Below are positions 1 through 7,499 of a stretch of 12,080 bases of DNA, piece by piece. Each line of letters starts with the position of its first letter. Within the stretch, counting starts at the first letter, position 1. Source of the stretch: an uncultured Streptococcus sp. (lineage in GTDB: Bacteria; Bacillota; Bacilli; Lactobacillales; Streptococcaceae); NCBI GenBank assembly GCA_902461025.1, contig CABPWC010000044.1, forward strand, positions 1-12,080, in the 5' to 3' direction. The notes beneath the pieces are model-generated. The model was not told where the DNA came from. It did no database searches and saw only the letters and a program-made list of their open reading frames with translations. Both the position numbers and the translations under genes were made by a program.

Positions 1-236
1 CTGAAGAACTTGCTTCAGTGCTTTCTTTTTTTAATGATGTTGAAGCTGCCTATGAGACACAGGTAGATGCTAAGAAACTATTAGATTCCTACAAGGTATT
101 CAAGTCAGTTGTGCCTAGCAAGAGCGAAGAAAAACGTTTGGGACGTGAGTTTGAATCAGTTAGTGGATACTCTTTCTACCGTGCAGTCCAGTTGGCCAAA
201 GAAAAAGGAGAAGGGAAGATTTCACTTGGAAAATAA
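1..236 (+). CDS. UPF0223 family protein, 3' part only
   Basis: The gene runs in from the left edge; the first whole codon is at base 3, and the frame reads EELASVLSFFNDVEAAYE before ending in TAA at 234-236. The C-terminal features KSEEKRLGREFE, SGYSFYRAVQ and a basic GKISLGK tail match what I recognise as the small UPF0223 family (usually about 90 residues) of lactobacilli, streptococci and bacilli. About 77 residues are visible, so only some 10-15 are missing. The family has no established biochemical role that I know of. The next gene starts inside its last codons, so the two are probably cotranscribed and translationally coupled. An internal GTG at 18 is simply a Val codon. Confidence 0.85.
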   Translation, partial: EELASVLSFFNDVEAAYETQVDAKKLLDSYKVFKSVVPSKSEEKRLGREFESVSGYSFYRAVQLAKEKGEGKISLGK

Positions 237-993
237 ATTTACATTTGCCAAAGAAATTGTCAGGGAAGCTGGGGAATACATTCTCCAGCATATGAAAGAA
301 GATCTCCATGTTGAGAGAAAGTCTTCCCCTACAGATTTGGTAACTAAGTTAGATAAAGAAGTTCAAGACTTACTTATTAAAAAAATCCGTTCTCGCTATC
401 CAGATGATCTATTTTGTGCAGAAGAAGGCTGCATGCGTGCAGCAGTAGGACAAGGTTCGGTATGGATTATTGATCCCATTGATGGTACCAACAACTTCGT
501 CGCTCAAGGTGAAGATTTTGCTGTTATGCTGGCCTATTTTGAGGATGGTATTGGCAAGTTTGGTATTATCTATGATGTTATGAAGGGTGATTGTTACCAT
601 GGTGGAGGAGACTTCCCGCCCTGTCGCAATGATGAACCTTTACCACCATTTAAAAAGAAACCCTTGAGAGAATTTTTGGTAGCTGGTAATTCTGGAATGC
701 TAGCGACTAACGAATGGGGCTTAGCTGATTTGGGAAACGCTGCACTTGGTACACGAGTTTATGGCAGTGCCGCTATTAGTTTTGCCAAGGTGCTATCAGG
801 TCGACTTTTAACCTATATCACTTATTTACAACCTTGGGATTATGCAGCTGCAAGTATTTTAGGTGAAAGTTTGGGTTATAAGGTTCTTACAATTACGGGT
901 GAGGAAGTTGATTTTCAAACACGACAGGCCGTTATGATGGTGCCAGTCGAAATGAAAGATGAGATTCAATCCTATATCTATGAAAGGAAATAA
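226..993 (+). CDS. Inositol monophosphatase family phosphatase
   Basis: This is a 255-residue protein of the metal-dependent IMPase/SuhB fold, which removes phosphate from small phosphorylated substrates such as sugar or inositol phosphates, normally in the cytoplasm. All three family signatures are present: EEG at residues 66-68, the metal-binding DPIDGTNNF from residue 83 (D83, D86), and WDYAAA from residue 204 (W204, D205). I chose the TTG at 226 as the start because the product then begins (M)ENKFTFAKE, the normal family N-terminus, and AAGGGAAG at 211-218 lies just upstream. The frame is open back to a GTG at 109, but that would add 39 residues of shadow translation from UPF0223. The gene overlaps UPF0223 by 11 bases and ends 6 bases before the methyltransferase gene. 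The true substrate in streptococci is not clear from sequence. Confidence 0.88.
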   Translation: MENKFTFAKEIVREAGEYILQHMKEDLHVERKSSPTDLVTKLDKEVQDLLIKKIRSRYPDDLFCAEEGCMRAAVGQGSVWIIDPIDGTNNFVAQGEDFAVMLAYFEDGIGKFGIIYDVMKGDCYHGGGDFPPCRNDEPLPPFKKKPLREFLVAGNSGMLATNEWGLADLGNAALGTRVYGSAAISFAKVLSGRLLTYITYLQPWDYAAASILGESLGYKVLTITGEEVDFQTRQAVMMVPVEMKDEIQSYIYERK

Positions 994-999
994 AGGTAC

Positions 1000-2313
1000 A
1001 TGCAATTTCCAGATGGATTTGTAAAAAAATACGAAACAATCTTGGGAGATGAGGCAAGAGCTTTTCTTGCCTCTTTTGATGATGAGGCTGTTTCTGCTTT
1101 TCGTATCAACCCTTTAAAAGAAAGACAGCTTTCTTTCTCAGATGCTATTCCCAATACACCTTGGGGCTACTATGGTAAGGTTTCTGGGAAATCACCAGAA
1201 CATGTAACAGGCTTGGTTTATTCTCAAGAACCAGCTGCACAAATGGTTGCACAAGTAGCTCAGCCAAGCCCAGGTATGAAGGTATTGGACTTAGCAGCAG
1301 CACCAGGTGGGAAATCCACTCAGCTGGTAGCCTATCTTGCTGGTGAGGGGATTTTAGTTTCTAACGAAATTTCAACCAAACGAGCGAAAGTCTTGGTTGA
1401 AAATATGGAACGCTTTGGTGCGACCAATGTCGTTGTGACCAATGAATCTGCAGAACGTTTAGCCAAGGTTTTTAAAGGCTATTTTGACCTGATTGTTTTA
1501 GATGCACCTTGTTCAGGAGAAGGGATGTTTCGTAAACAACCTGACGCTATGGATTATTGGAGTGTCGATTATCCTAGTCAGTGCGCCAGTTTACAACGTG
1601 AGGTTTTAGAAGATGCGGTTACTATGTTAGCTGATGGTGGTCGACTTGTCTACTCTACTTGTACTTGGGCTCCAGAAGAAAATGAGGAAATCATTCACTG
1701 GCTTCTAGATAGCTATGATTTTGAATTAATTCCAATCCAACATATCAATGGTATGATTCCAGGAATTGATTTGCCTGAAACAGCTCGTATGTACCCACAT
1801 CACTTTAAGGGAGAAGGTCAGTTTGTTGCCCATCTTCAGTTTAAGGGACAAAACAAGCCTGGGAAGTTTAAGCCTTCTAAATCCAACCTATCTCGTGAAC
1901 AGATTTACTTATGGCAGGATTTTGAGAAAAAACATCTTAAAGAAAAACTGACCGGTGTCCTACAAGTTTTTGGAGACCAGCTTTATCTCTTGCCAGAAGT
2001 CCTACCCGATATAGGAAAACTCAAGATAGCTCGTAATGGTCTTCATCTTGGAACTTTTAAGAAAAAACGTTTTGAACCAAGTTTTGCTCTTGGCTTAGCT
2101 ATAAAACCAAGCCAAGTCAAGCAAGGAATCGAAATTCATCAAGAAGACTTTGTCAAATATGTGGCTGGTGAAACGGTCCAATTAGCTGAAACTCTTCCAA
2201 ATGGTTGGTACCAAGTTTTGGTTGGTGGAAATGGTCTAGGTTTTGCAAAAGTAACCGGAAATACCTTGAAGAATTATTTTCCCAAGGGCTTGAGGTTTAA
2301 GGTGAAAAACTAG
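1000..2313 (+). CDS. rsmF: RsmF/NOL1-NOP2-Sun type rRNA (cytosine-C5) methyltransferase
   Basis: The product is 437 residues. It is an S-adenosylmethionine-dependent RNA m5C methyltransferase of the RsmB/NOP family, most like RsmF/YebU, which acts on 16S rRNA. Visible motifs are the SAM-binding loop LDLAAAPGGKS (96-106), motif IV LDAPCSGEGMF (167-177) with Cys171, and motif VI STC (219-221) with Cys221; the two cysteines are the enzyme-release and nucleophile residues of this family. The conserved RMYPHH..GEGQF block is at 263-275. The C-terminal part (about 290-437), with GWYQVLVGGNGLGFAKV near 402-418, fits the RNA-binding extension of RsmF-like proteins and separates it from shorter RsmB. 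The ATG follows AAAGG with a 6-base gap from the phosphatase stop, suggesting cotranscription. The exact rRNA position modified cannot be read from sequence. Confidence 0.9.
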   Translation: MQFPDGFVKKYETILGDEARAFLASFDDEAVSAFRINPLKERQLSFSDAIPNTPWGYYGKVSGKSPEHVTGLVYSQEPAAQMVAQVAQPSPGMKVLDLAAAPGGKSTQLVAYLAGEGILVSNEISTKRAKVLVENMERFGATNVVVTNESAERLAKVFKGYFDLIVLDAPCSGEGMFRKQPDAMDYWSVDYPSQCASLQREVLEDAVTMLADGGRLVYSTCTWAPEENEEIIHWLLDSYDFELIPIQHINGMIPGIDLPETARMYPHHFKGEGQFVAHLQFKGQNKPGKFKPSKSNLSREQIYLWQDFEKKHLKEKLTGVLQVFGDQLYLLPEVLPDIGKLKIARNGLHLGTFKKKRFEPSFALGLAIKPSQVKQGIEIHQEDFVKYVAGETVQLAETLPNGWYQVLVGGNGLGFAKVTGNTLKNYFPKGLRFKVKN

Positions 2314-2339
2314 TCAAAAATAGTATTCTATGTTATAGT
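2311..2339 (+). promoter_or_regulatory. Probable promoter of the pst operon
   Basis: An extended -10, TG-T-TATAGT (TG at 2331-2332, hexamer 2334-2339), lies 17 bases after TAGTCA (2311-2316), which matches TTGACA at four of six positions. The -35 overlaps the stop codon of the methyltransferase gene. Transcription would begin near 2346 and leave a leader of about 77 bases before pstS. I see no terminator between the two genes, so readthrough from upstream could also feed pst. No tandem TTAACA-like Pho-box repeats are visible here. Confidence 0.6.
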
Positions 2340-2349
2340 GGAAGTATGG

Positions 2350-2386
2350 ATTTTCCCTGAAAACAATAGAAAATAAGGGCGAAAAT
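2350..2386 (+). promoter_or_regulatory. Inverted repeat in the pstS leader
   Basis: ATTTTCCCT (2350-2358) is complementary, with one bulged base, to AGGGCGAAAAT (2376-2386), with 17 bases between. Within it, TTTTC-CCT-GAAAA (2351-2363) is a second, perfect small palindrome using the same left arm. The two pairings are mutually exclusive. The position, just after the expected transcription start, would suit a repressor or roadblock site or a leader hairpin. There is no T-run after it, so it is not an intrinsic terminator. TTTTC/GAAAA recalls a CodY box but has three central bases instead of one. The function is inference only. Confidence 0.35.
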
Positions 2387-2422
2387 TCAAGCTATTCATC
2401 ATTATTTTCAAGGAGACAAATA

Positions 2423-3301
2423 GTGAAAAAATTTAAAAAACTCACCCTCTCTCTTGCGACTCTTTTACTTGCTGGTTCACTGGCAGGGTGTGCAAGTTGG
2501 ATTGATCGTGGGGAGTCTATGACTGCTGTTGGGTCAACGGCCCTTCAACCTTTAGTCGAGGCAGCAGCAGATGAATTTGCATCAGCCAATATTGGTAAAA
2601 CAGTTAACGTTCAAGGTGGTGGTTCTGGTACTGGTCTGTCTCAAGTCCAGTCAGGAGCAGTAGACGTTGGGAACTCTGATGTATTTGCGGAGGAGAAAGA
2701 TGGTATCGATGCCACAGCCCTAGTTGACCACAAGGTAGCTGTTGCGGGTATAGCTGTTATCATCAACAAAGAAGTAAATGTTGATAACCTAACAACAGAA
2801 CAGCTCCGACAAATCTTTACAGGAGAAATTACCAACTGGAAAGAAGTTGGCGGTAAGGATTTAGCAATCTCAATCATCAACCGAGCAGCTAGCTCAGGTT
2901 CTCGTGCGACCTTTGACAGTGTAATCATGAATGGTCAGTCAGCGATTCAAAGTCAGGAACAGGATTCAAATGGTATGGTGAAGTCCATTGTTTCTCAAAC
3001 CCCAGGAGCTATTTCCTACCTTGCCTTTGCTTATGTTGATGATTCGGTTGGGACCATCAAACTTAACGGGTATGAACCAATTTCTGAGAATGTAACCACG
3101 AATAACTGGCCTTTGTGGTCTTATGAACACATGTATACCCTTGGTGAGCCAAATGAATTGGTTGCCGAATTTTTAAACTTTGTTCTTTCGGACGAAGCGC
3201 AGAATGGAATCGTTAAAGGAATGGGCTATATTTCTGTTAAGGAAATGAAGGTCGAAAAAGATGCTGCAGGTACTGTGACAGCACTAGAAGGGAGCCAATA
3301 A
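2423..3301 (+). CDS. pstS: Phosphate ABC transporter phosphate-binding lipoprotein PstS
   Basis: This 292-residue extracellular lipoprotein binds inorganic phosphate and hands it to PstC/PstA. It has a basic N-terminus (MKKFKK), a hydrophobic stretch, and the lipobox LAGC at 20-23, so Cys23 should be lipidated after signal peptidase II cleavage. Phosphate-binding blocks are present: GSTALQPL (37-44), GGGSGTG (65-71), NSDVF (84-88), RAASSGSRATF (154-164) and PGAISYL (194-200). Translation starts at GTG (2423), with AAGGAG at 2410-2415 seven bases upstream; this start gives a proper signal peptide. It is the first gene of the operon and its TAA overlaps the pstC ATG by one base. Length and motifs are normal for Gram-positive PstS. 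Confidence 0.95.
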   Translation: MKKFKKLTLSLATLLLAGSLAGCASWIDRGESMTAVGSTALQPLVEAAADEFASANIGKTVNVQGGGSGTGLSQVQSGAVDVGNSDVFAEEKDGIDATALVDHKVAVAGIAVIINKEVNVDNLTTEQLRQIFTGEITNWKEVGGKDLAISIINRAASSGSRATFDSVIMNGQSAIQSQEQDSNGMVKSIVSQTPGAISYLAFAYVDDSVGTIKLNGYEPISENVTTNNWPLWSYEHMYTLGEPNELVAEFLNFVLSDEAQNGIVKGMGYISVKEMKVEKDAAGTVTALEGSQ

Positions 3302-4218
3302 TGAATCAAGAAGAATTATCAAAAAAATTGCTCTCTCCTTCAAAAAACTCTCGTCTTGAGAAATTAGGAAAAGGGCTAACCTTTGCCTGCCTATCTTTGA
3401 TTGTCATCATCGTTGCTATGATTTTGATCTTCGTGGCTCAGAAAGGCTTATCGACCTTCTTTGTTAATGGTGTGAATATCTTTGATTTTCTTTTTGGTGC
3501 AACTTGGAATCCGTCAGGCAAACAATTTGGTGCCCTTCCAATGATTTTAGGTTCCTTTATTGTTACCATCCTATCAGCTTTGATTGCAACACCATTTGCC
3601 ATTGGAGCTGCAGTCTTTATGACAGAAGTATCACCAAAAGGGGCAAAGATTTTGCAACCTGCTATTGAACTCCTAGTTGGGATTCCTTCAGTAGTTTATG
3701 GATTTATCGGATTGCAGGTCGTGGTACCATTTGTACGTACTGTCTTTGGTGGAACAGGTTTCGGTATTTTATCAGGAATTTTCGTTCTCTTTGTTATGAT
3801 CTTGCCGACTGTAACCTTCATGACAACTGATAGCTTACGTGCAGTTCCTCGTCATTATCGTGAAGCTAGTTTGGCTATGGGTGCAACCCGCTGGCAAACA
3901 ATCTGGCGTGTAACCTTGAAGGCGGCACGTTCAGGTATTTTTACGGCAGTAGTTTTCGGAATGGCGCGTGCCTTTGGTGAAGCCCTTGCGATTCAGATGG
4001 TTGTTGGTAACTCAGCAGTTGTTCCAACTTCATTGACGACACCAGCAGCGACTCTGACATCTGTTTTGACCATGGGAATCGGTAATACTGTCATGGGAAC
4101 TGTTGATAATAATGTTCTCTGGTCACTGGCCTTAGTATTGCTTTTAATGAGTCTGGCCTTTAACAGTGTGATTAAATTGATTACAAAAGAGAGAGGAAAG
4201 AAAAACTATGCACGCTAA
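3301..4218 (+). CDS. pstC: Phosphate ABC transporter permease PstC
   Basis: This 305-residue integral membrane protein forms half of the phosphate channel. Hydrophobic segments lie at about 27-46, 78-105, 118-145, 152-175, 212-235 and 270-292, giving the usual six helices. The cytoplasmic coupling loop is REASLAMGATRWQTIWRV (187-204), the EAA motif that docks on the PstB ATPases. RAFGEALA (223-230) matches the conserved charged motif of Pst permeases. Its ATG overlaps the pstS stop codon in TAATG, with GGAG at 3291-3294 as ribosome site, so coupling to pstS is likely. It overlaps pstA by 11 bases. Confidence 0.95.
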   Translation: MNQEELSKKLLSPSKNSRLEKLGKGLTFACLSLIVIIVAMILIFVAQKGLSTFFVNGVNIFDFLFGATWNPSGKQFGALPMILGSFIVTILSALIATPFAIGAAVFMTEVSPKGAKILQPAIELLVGIPSVVYGFIGLQVVVPFVRTVFGGTGFGILSGIFVLFVMILPTVTFMTTDSLRAVPRHYREASLAMGATRWQTIWRVTLKAARSGIFTAVVFGMARAFGEALAIQMVVGNSAVVPTSLTTPAATLTSVLTMGIGNTVMGTVDNNVLWSLALVLLLMSLAFNSVIKLITKERGKKNYAR

Positions 4219-5092
4219 GAAATTAGATAAACTTGCAACGGCTGTCCTCTACACCATCGCAGGAATCATTGTGACCATTCTAGCTTCCTTGATTCTTTAT
4301 ATCTTGGTTCGAGGCTTGCCTCATGTTTCTTGGTCATTCTTGACAGGAAAATCATCCTCCTATCAAGCAGGTGGTGGTATTGGAATTCAGCTTTATAATT
4401 CCTTCTTCCTTTTGGTGATTACCTTATTCATCTCTGTGCCTCTATCAATGGGAGCTGGAATTTACTTGGCTGAATATGCTAAAAAAGGTCGTATTACCAA
4501 TTTCGTTCGTACCTGTATTGAAATCTTGTCTTCTCTACCATCCGTTGTTGTAGGTCTCTTTGGTTACCTCATCTTTGTAGTCCAGTTTGAATATGGATTT
4601 TCCATTATTTCTGGTGCCTTGGCTTTGACCGTCTTTAATCTTCCACAGATGACTCGTAACGTTGAAGACAGTTTGAAGCATGTTCACCATACGCAACGTG
4701 AAGCAGGTTTGGCGCTTGGACTTTCTCGTTGGGAAACAGTCCTTCATGTCGTGATTCCTGAAGCCCTTCCCGGTATTGTAACGGGGATCGTGCTTGCATC
4801 AGGTCGTATCTTTGGTGAAGCTGCAGCCCTTATCTATACAGCAGGTCAATCTGCACCAGCTCTTGATTGGTCTAACTGGAATGTTCTCAGCGTAAGTAGT
4901 CCAATCTCAATCTTCCGTCAAGCAGAAACCTTGGCTGTCCATATCTGGAAAGTCAATAGTGAAGGAACTATTCCTGATGGAACACTTGTTTCAGCAGGTT
5001 CTGCTGCGGTGCTCCTCATCTTTATCTTAATCTTTAACTTTGGAGCACGTAAACTCGGAAGCTATCTACATAAGAAATTAACCGCAGCCTAA
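4208..5092 (+). CDS. pstA: Phosphate ABC transporter permease PstA
   Basis: This 294-residue membrane protein is the second half of the phosphate channel and the partner of PstC. Hydrophobic segments are at about 12-34, 62-88, 103-127, 131-147, 186-210 and 260-278. The EAA coupling loop is REAGLALGLSRWETVLHVV (164-182), and GRIFGEAAALIYTAG (199-213) is the conserved Pst permease block that matches the RAFGEALA segment of PstC. It starts inside the pstC 3' end (11-base overlap), with GAGAGGAAAG just upstream, and stops 10 bases before the first pstB. No defects are seen. Confidence 0.95.
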   Translation: MHAKKLDKLATAVLYTIAGIIVTILASLILYILVRGLPHVSWSFLTGKSSSYQAGGGIGIQLYNSFFLLVITLFISVPLSMGAGIYLAEYAKKGRITNFVRTCIEILSSLPSVVVGLFGYLIFVVQFEYGFSIISGALALTVFNLPQMTRNVEDSLKHVHHTQREAGLALGLSRWETVLHVVIPEALPGIVTGIVLASGRIFGEAAALIYTAGQSAPALDWSNWNVLSVSSPISIFRQAETLAVHIWKVNSEGTIPDGTLVSAGSAAVLLIFILIFNFGARKLGSYLHKKLTAA

Positions 5093-5102
5093 AGGAGAAG
5101 CC

Positions 5103-5906
5103 ATGTCAAAATATAATTGGGATGAAAGGCATATCATTACTTTTCCAGAAGAAAAAGTGGCACTCTCTACGAAGGATTTACATGTTTACTACGGTAAAAA
5201 TGAATCCATCAAGGGCGTGGATATGCAATTCGAAAAAAATAAAATTACGGCCTTGATTGGACCGTCAGGTTCTGGGAAATCAACCTACCTACGCAGTCTC
5301 AATCGTATGAATGATACCATTGATATTGCTAAGGTTACAGGACAAATTCTCTATCAGGGAATCGACGTTAACCGTCCTGAAATCAATGTCTATGAAATGC
5401 GTAAGCATATTGGAATGGTTTTTCAACGTCCAAACCCATTTGCTAAATCAATCTACCGCAACATCACCTTTGCACACGAACGTGCAGGCGTTAAGGACAA
5501 GAAGGTTCTTGATGAAATTGTAGAAACCTCTCTTCGCCAGGCTGCCCTCTGGGATCAGGTCAAAGATGACCTTCATAAGTCAGCCTTGATGCTTTCAGGT
5601 GGTCAACAGCAACGTCTCTGTATCGCTCGTGCTATCTCAGTAAAACCAGACATCCTCTTGATGGATGAGCCGGCATCAGCCTTGGATCCGATTGCGACAG
5701 CTCAGCTGGAAGAAACCATGTTAGAGTTGAAGAAGGACTTTACCATCATCATCGTGACTCACAGTATGCAACAGGCTGCACGTGCAAGTGACTACACTGG
5801 ATTTTTCTACTTGGGTGATCTAATTGAGTACGATAAAACATCAAATATTTTCCAAAATGCTAAGCTACAGTCTACCAATGACTATGTAACTGGGCACTTT
5901 GGTTAG
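5103..5906 (+). CDS. pstB: Phosphate ABC transporter ATPase PstB, first copy
   Basis: This 267-residue cytoplasmic ATPase couples ATP hydrolysis to phosphate import through PstC/PstA. All nucleotide-binding motifs are intact: Walker A GPSGSGKST (53-61), Q-loop Gln108 in MVFQRPNPF, signature LSGGQ (164-168), Walker B ILLMDEP (184-190), D-loop SALD (192-195), and H-loop His220 in IVTHSMQQA. The phrase RPNPF and the ending DYVTGHFG are typical of PstB. It has a 15-20 residue N-terminal extension relative to the second copy. The ribosome site AAGGAG lies at 5092-5097. Because its catalytic set is complete, this copy is probably the fully active half if the two copies work as a heterodimer. Confidence 0.95.
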   Translation: MSKYNWDERHIITFPEEKVALSTKDLHVYYGKNESIKGVDMQFEKNKITALIGPSGSGKSTYLRSLNRMNDTIDIAKVTGQILYQGIDVNRPEINVYEMRKHIGMVFQRPNPFAKSIYRNITFAHERAGVKDKKVLDEIVETSLRQAALWDQVKDDLHKSALMLSGGQQQRLCIARAISVKPDILLMDEPASALDPIATAQLEETMLELKKDFTIIIVTHSMQQAARASDYTGFFYLGDLIEYDKTSNIFQNAKLQSTNDYVTGHFG

Positions 5907-5918
5907 AAAGGAAGCAGT

Positions 5919-6677
5919 ATGACAGAACCGATTTTACAGGTTTCAGACCTGTCTGTTTATTACAACAAAAAGAAGGCCTTGAATAGTGTTTCCTTATCCT
6001 TCCAACCCAAGGAAATCACAGCTCTTATAGGTCCATCAGGATCAGGGAAGTCAACCCTGCTCAAGGCTATTAATCGAATGGGTGACCTTAATCCAGAGGT
6101 GACAACTACTGGTTCAGTGGTTTATAACGGTCACAATATTTATAGCCCTCGTACCGACACAGTTGAATTACGTAAGGAAATCGGGATGGTTTTCCAACAA
6201 CCCAATCCATTCCCAATGTCTATCTATGAAAATGTTGTCTATGGTCTCCGAATCAATGGAGAAAAAGATAAGAACGTTTTAGATGAAGCAGTGGAGAAGG
6301 CTTTACAAGGTGCTTCTATCTGGGATGAGGTCAAGGATCGCTTGCATGATTCAGCAATTGGTCTTTCAGGAGGGCAGCAGCAACGTGTTTGTGTAGCCCG
6401 TGTTTTGGCAACCAGTCCAAAGATTATCCTCTTGGATGAGCCAACTTCAGCCTTGGACCCAATCTCAGCTGGAAAAATTGAGGAGACTCTGTATAGCTTA
6501 AAAGATACCTACACCATGCTTTTGGTCACTCGTTCCATGCAACAGGCTTCACGTATCTCTGACAAGACAGGATTTTTCCTTAATGGAGATTTGATTGAAT
6601 TTAACGATACCAAAGAAATGTTCCTCTACCCACAACATAAGGAAACAGAAGATTACATTTCAGGTAAATTTGGATAA
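5919..6677 (+). CDS. pstB: Phosphate ABC transporter ATPase PstB, second copy, with Arg at the H-loop
   Basis: This 252-residue ABC ATPase has Walker A GPSGSGKST (38-46), Q-loop Gln93 in MVFQQPNPF, signature LSGGQ (149-153), Walker B IILLDEP (169-175), and D-loop SALD (177-180). The H-loop reads LLVTRSMQQA: residue 205, normally the switch His that contacts the ATP gamma-phosphate, is Arg (codon CGT, 6531-6533). The rest of the protein is intact, which argues against pseudogene decay and for a specialised, slower or structural role. It follows the first copy by 12 bases with an AAAGGAAG ribosome site and precedes phoU by 11 bases. Tandem pstB genes are known in streptococci and other Firmicutes; whether the copies pair with each other is inference. 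Confidence 0.94.
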   Translation: MTEPILQVSDLSVYYNKKKALNSVSLSFQPKEITALIGPSGSGKSTLLKAINRMGDLNPEVTTTGSVVYNGHNIYSPRTDTVELRKEIGMVFQQPNPFPMSIYENVVYGLRINGEKDKNVLDEAVEKALQGASIWDEVKDRLHDSAIGLSGGQQQRVCVARVLATSPKIILLDEPTSALDPISAGKIEETLYSLKDTYTMLLVTRSMQQASRISDKTGFFLNGDLIEFNDTKEMFLYPQHKETEDYISGKFG

Positions 6678-6688
6678 GGAGAGAAAAG

Positions 6689-7342
6689 ATGTTACGATCT
6701 CAATTTGAAGAAGATTTAGAGAAATTGCACAACCAATTCTACGCAATGGGACAAGAGGTCCTTTCGCAAATTAATCGTACCGTACGTGCTTTTGTCACCC
6801 ATGACCGTGACTTGGCAAAAGAAGTTATCGAGCAAGACTCAGAAGTCAATGAATACGAATTGAAACTTGAAAAGAAATCATTTGAAATCATTGCCCTTCA
6901 ACAACCAGTTTCACAAGACTTACGTACAGTTCTAACTGTTCTAAAGGCTGTTTCAGACTTGGAACGTATGGGGGACCACGCAGTATCCATTGCTGAAGCT
7001 ACCATTCGTATGAAGGGGGAACAACGTATCCCAGCTGTCGAAGAAGAAATCAAAAAAATGGGACGTGATGTGAAAGATTTCGTGGAAACAACCCTCGAAC
7101 TTTACCTTAACGGATCAGTTGATAAGGCCTACGAAGTTGCAACCATGGATGAAAAAATTAACCATTATTTCGAAAATATTCGTGATCTTGCAACTGAAGA
7201 AATCAGAAAAAATCCAGATGCTATTGTCACAGGTCGTGATTACTTCCAAGTTATTTCTTACTTGGAGCGCATCGGTGACTATGCAAAGAATATCTGTGAA
7301 TGGGTTGTTTACTTTGAAACAGGTAAGATTGTAGAATTGTAA
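6689..7342 (+). CDS. phoU: Phosphate transport accessory/regulatory protein PhoU
   Basis: This 217-residue, all-helical cytoplasmic protein of the PhoU family is a negative modulator of Pst transport and of phosphate-responsive two-component signalling. The two-repeat architecture is clear: each half carries the metal-binding signature, DLERMGDHA at 90-98 and YLERIGDYA at 191-199. The ATG at 6689 has AAGGAG at 6676-6681, overlapping the end of the second pstB gene. It is the last gene of the operon and is followed by an intrinsic terminator. No histidine kinase or response regulator lies next to it, so any signalling partner must be encoded elsewhere. Confidence 0.95.
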   Translation: MLRSQFEEDLEKLHNQFYAMGQEVLSQINRTVRAFVTHDRDLAKEVIEQDSEVNEYELKLEKKSFEIIALQQPVSQDLRTVLTVLKAVSDLERMGDHAVSIAEATIRMKGEQRIPAVEEEIKKMGRDVKDFVETTLELYLNGSVDKAYEVATMDEKINHYFENIRDLATEEIRKNPDAIVTGRDYFQVISYLERIGDYAKNICEWVVYFETGKIVEL

Positions 7343-7365
7343 AATTGATTAAATATACACAAAAT

Positions 7366-7397
7366 AGGAGCTGAAATTGAATAAAAGCTCCTTTTTT
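7366..7397 (+). terminator. Intrinsic terminator of the pst-phoU operon
   Basis: AGGAGCT (7366-7372) pairs perfectly with AGCTCCT (7386-7392) around a 13-base loop, and the stem runs into six T residues (7392-7397). It lies 24 bases after the phoU stop. Confidence 0.85.
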
Positions 7398-7439
7398 GAT
7401 AAATAAAATGAAAAAAATAAATAAATATAAAGTTTTTCA

Positions 7440-7468
7440 TTGACAAATACGGTTCGTTGAGTTATAAT
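7440..7468 (+). promoter_or_regulatory. Consensus sigma-A promoter of the binding-protein gene
   Basis: TTGACA (7440-7445) and TATAAT (7463-7468) are both perfect consensus hexamers with the ideal 17-base spacer. Transcription should start near 7475, giving a short leader of about 25 bases with GAGAGG (7484-7489) as ribosome site. The sequence just upstream (about 7398-7438) is very A/T-rich and could act as an UP-like element. The promoter should be strong unless a repressor covers it; I see no obvious operator. Confidence 0.9.
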
Positions 7469-7499
7469 TATACAAAATCAACAGAGAGGTTGTTTATTT

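Noticed and set aside
109..225. N-terminal extension of the phosphatase to GTG 109
   Set aside because: It is out-of-frame translation of UPF0223, and the family N-terminus matches the TTG at 226.
2351..2363. CodY box in the pst leader
   Set aside because: TTTTC/GAAAA arms are present but separated by three bases instead of one, so it does not fit the consensus; kept only as an unassigned inverted repeat.
5103..6677. Recent duplication of pstB
   Set aside because: The two copies differ in length, in many residues and in the H-loop, so they are old, diverged paralogues and not a fresh tandem duplication.
7372..7405. A tiny frame starting TTG near 7378 after AGGAG, between phoU and the binding-protein gene
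   Set aside because: AGGAG is the left arm of the terminator stem, and the frame is only about nine codons long and consists mostly of the terminator itself.
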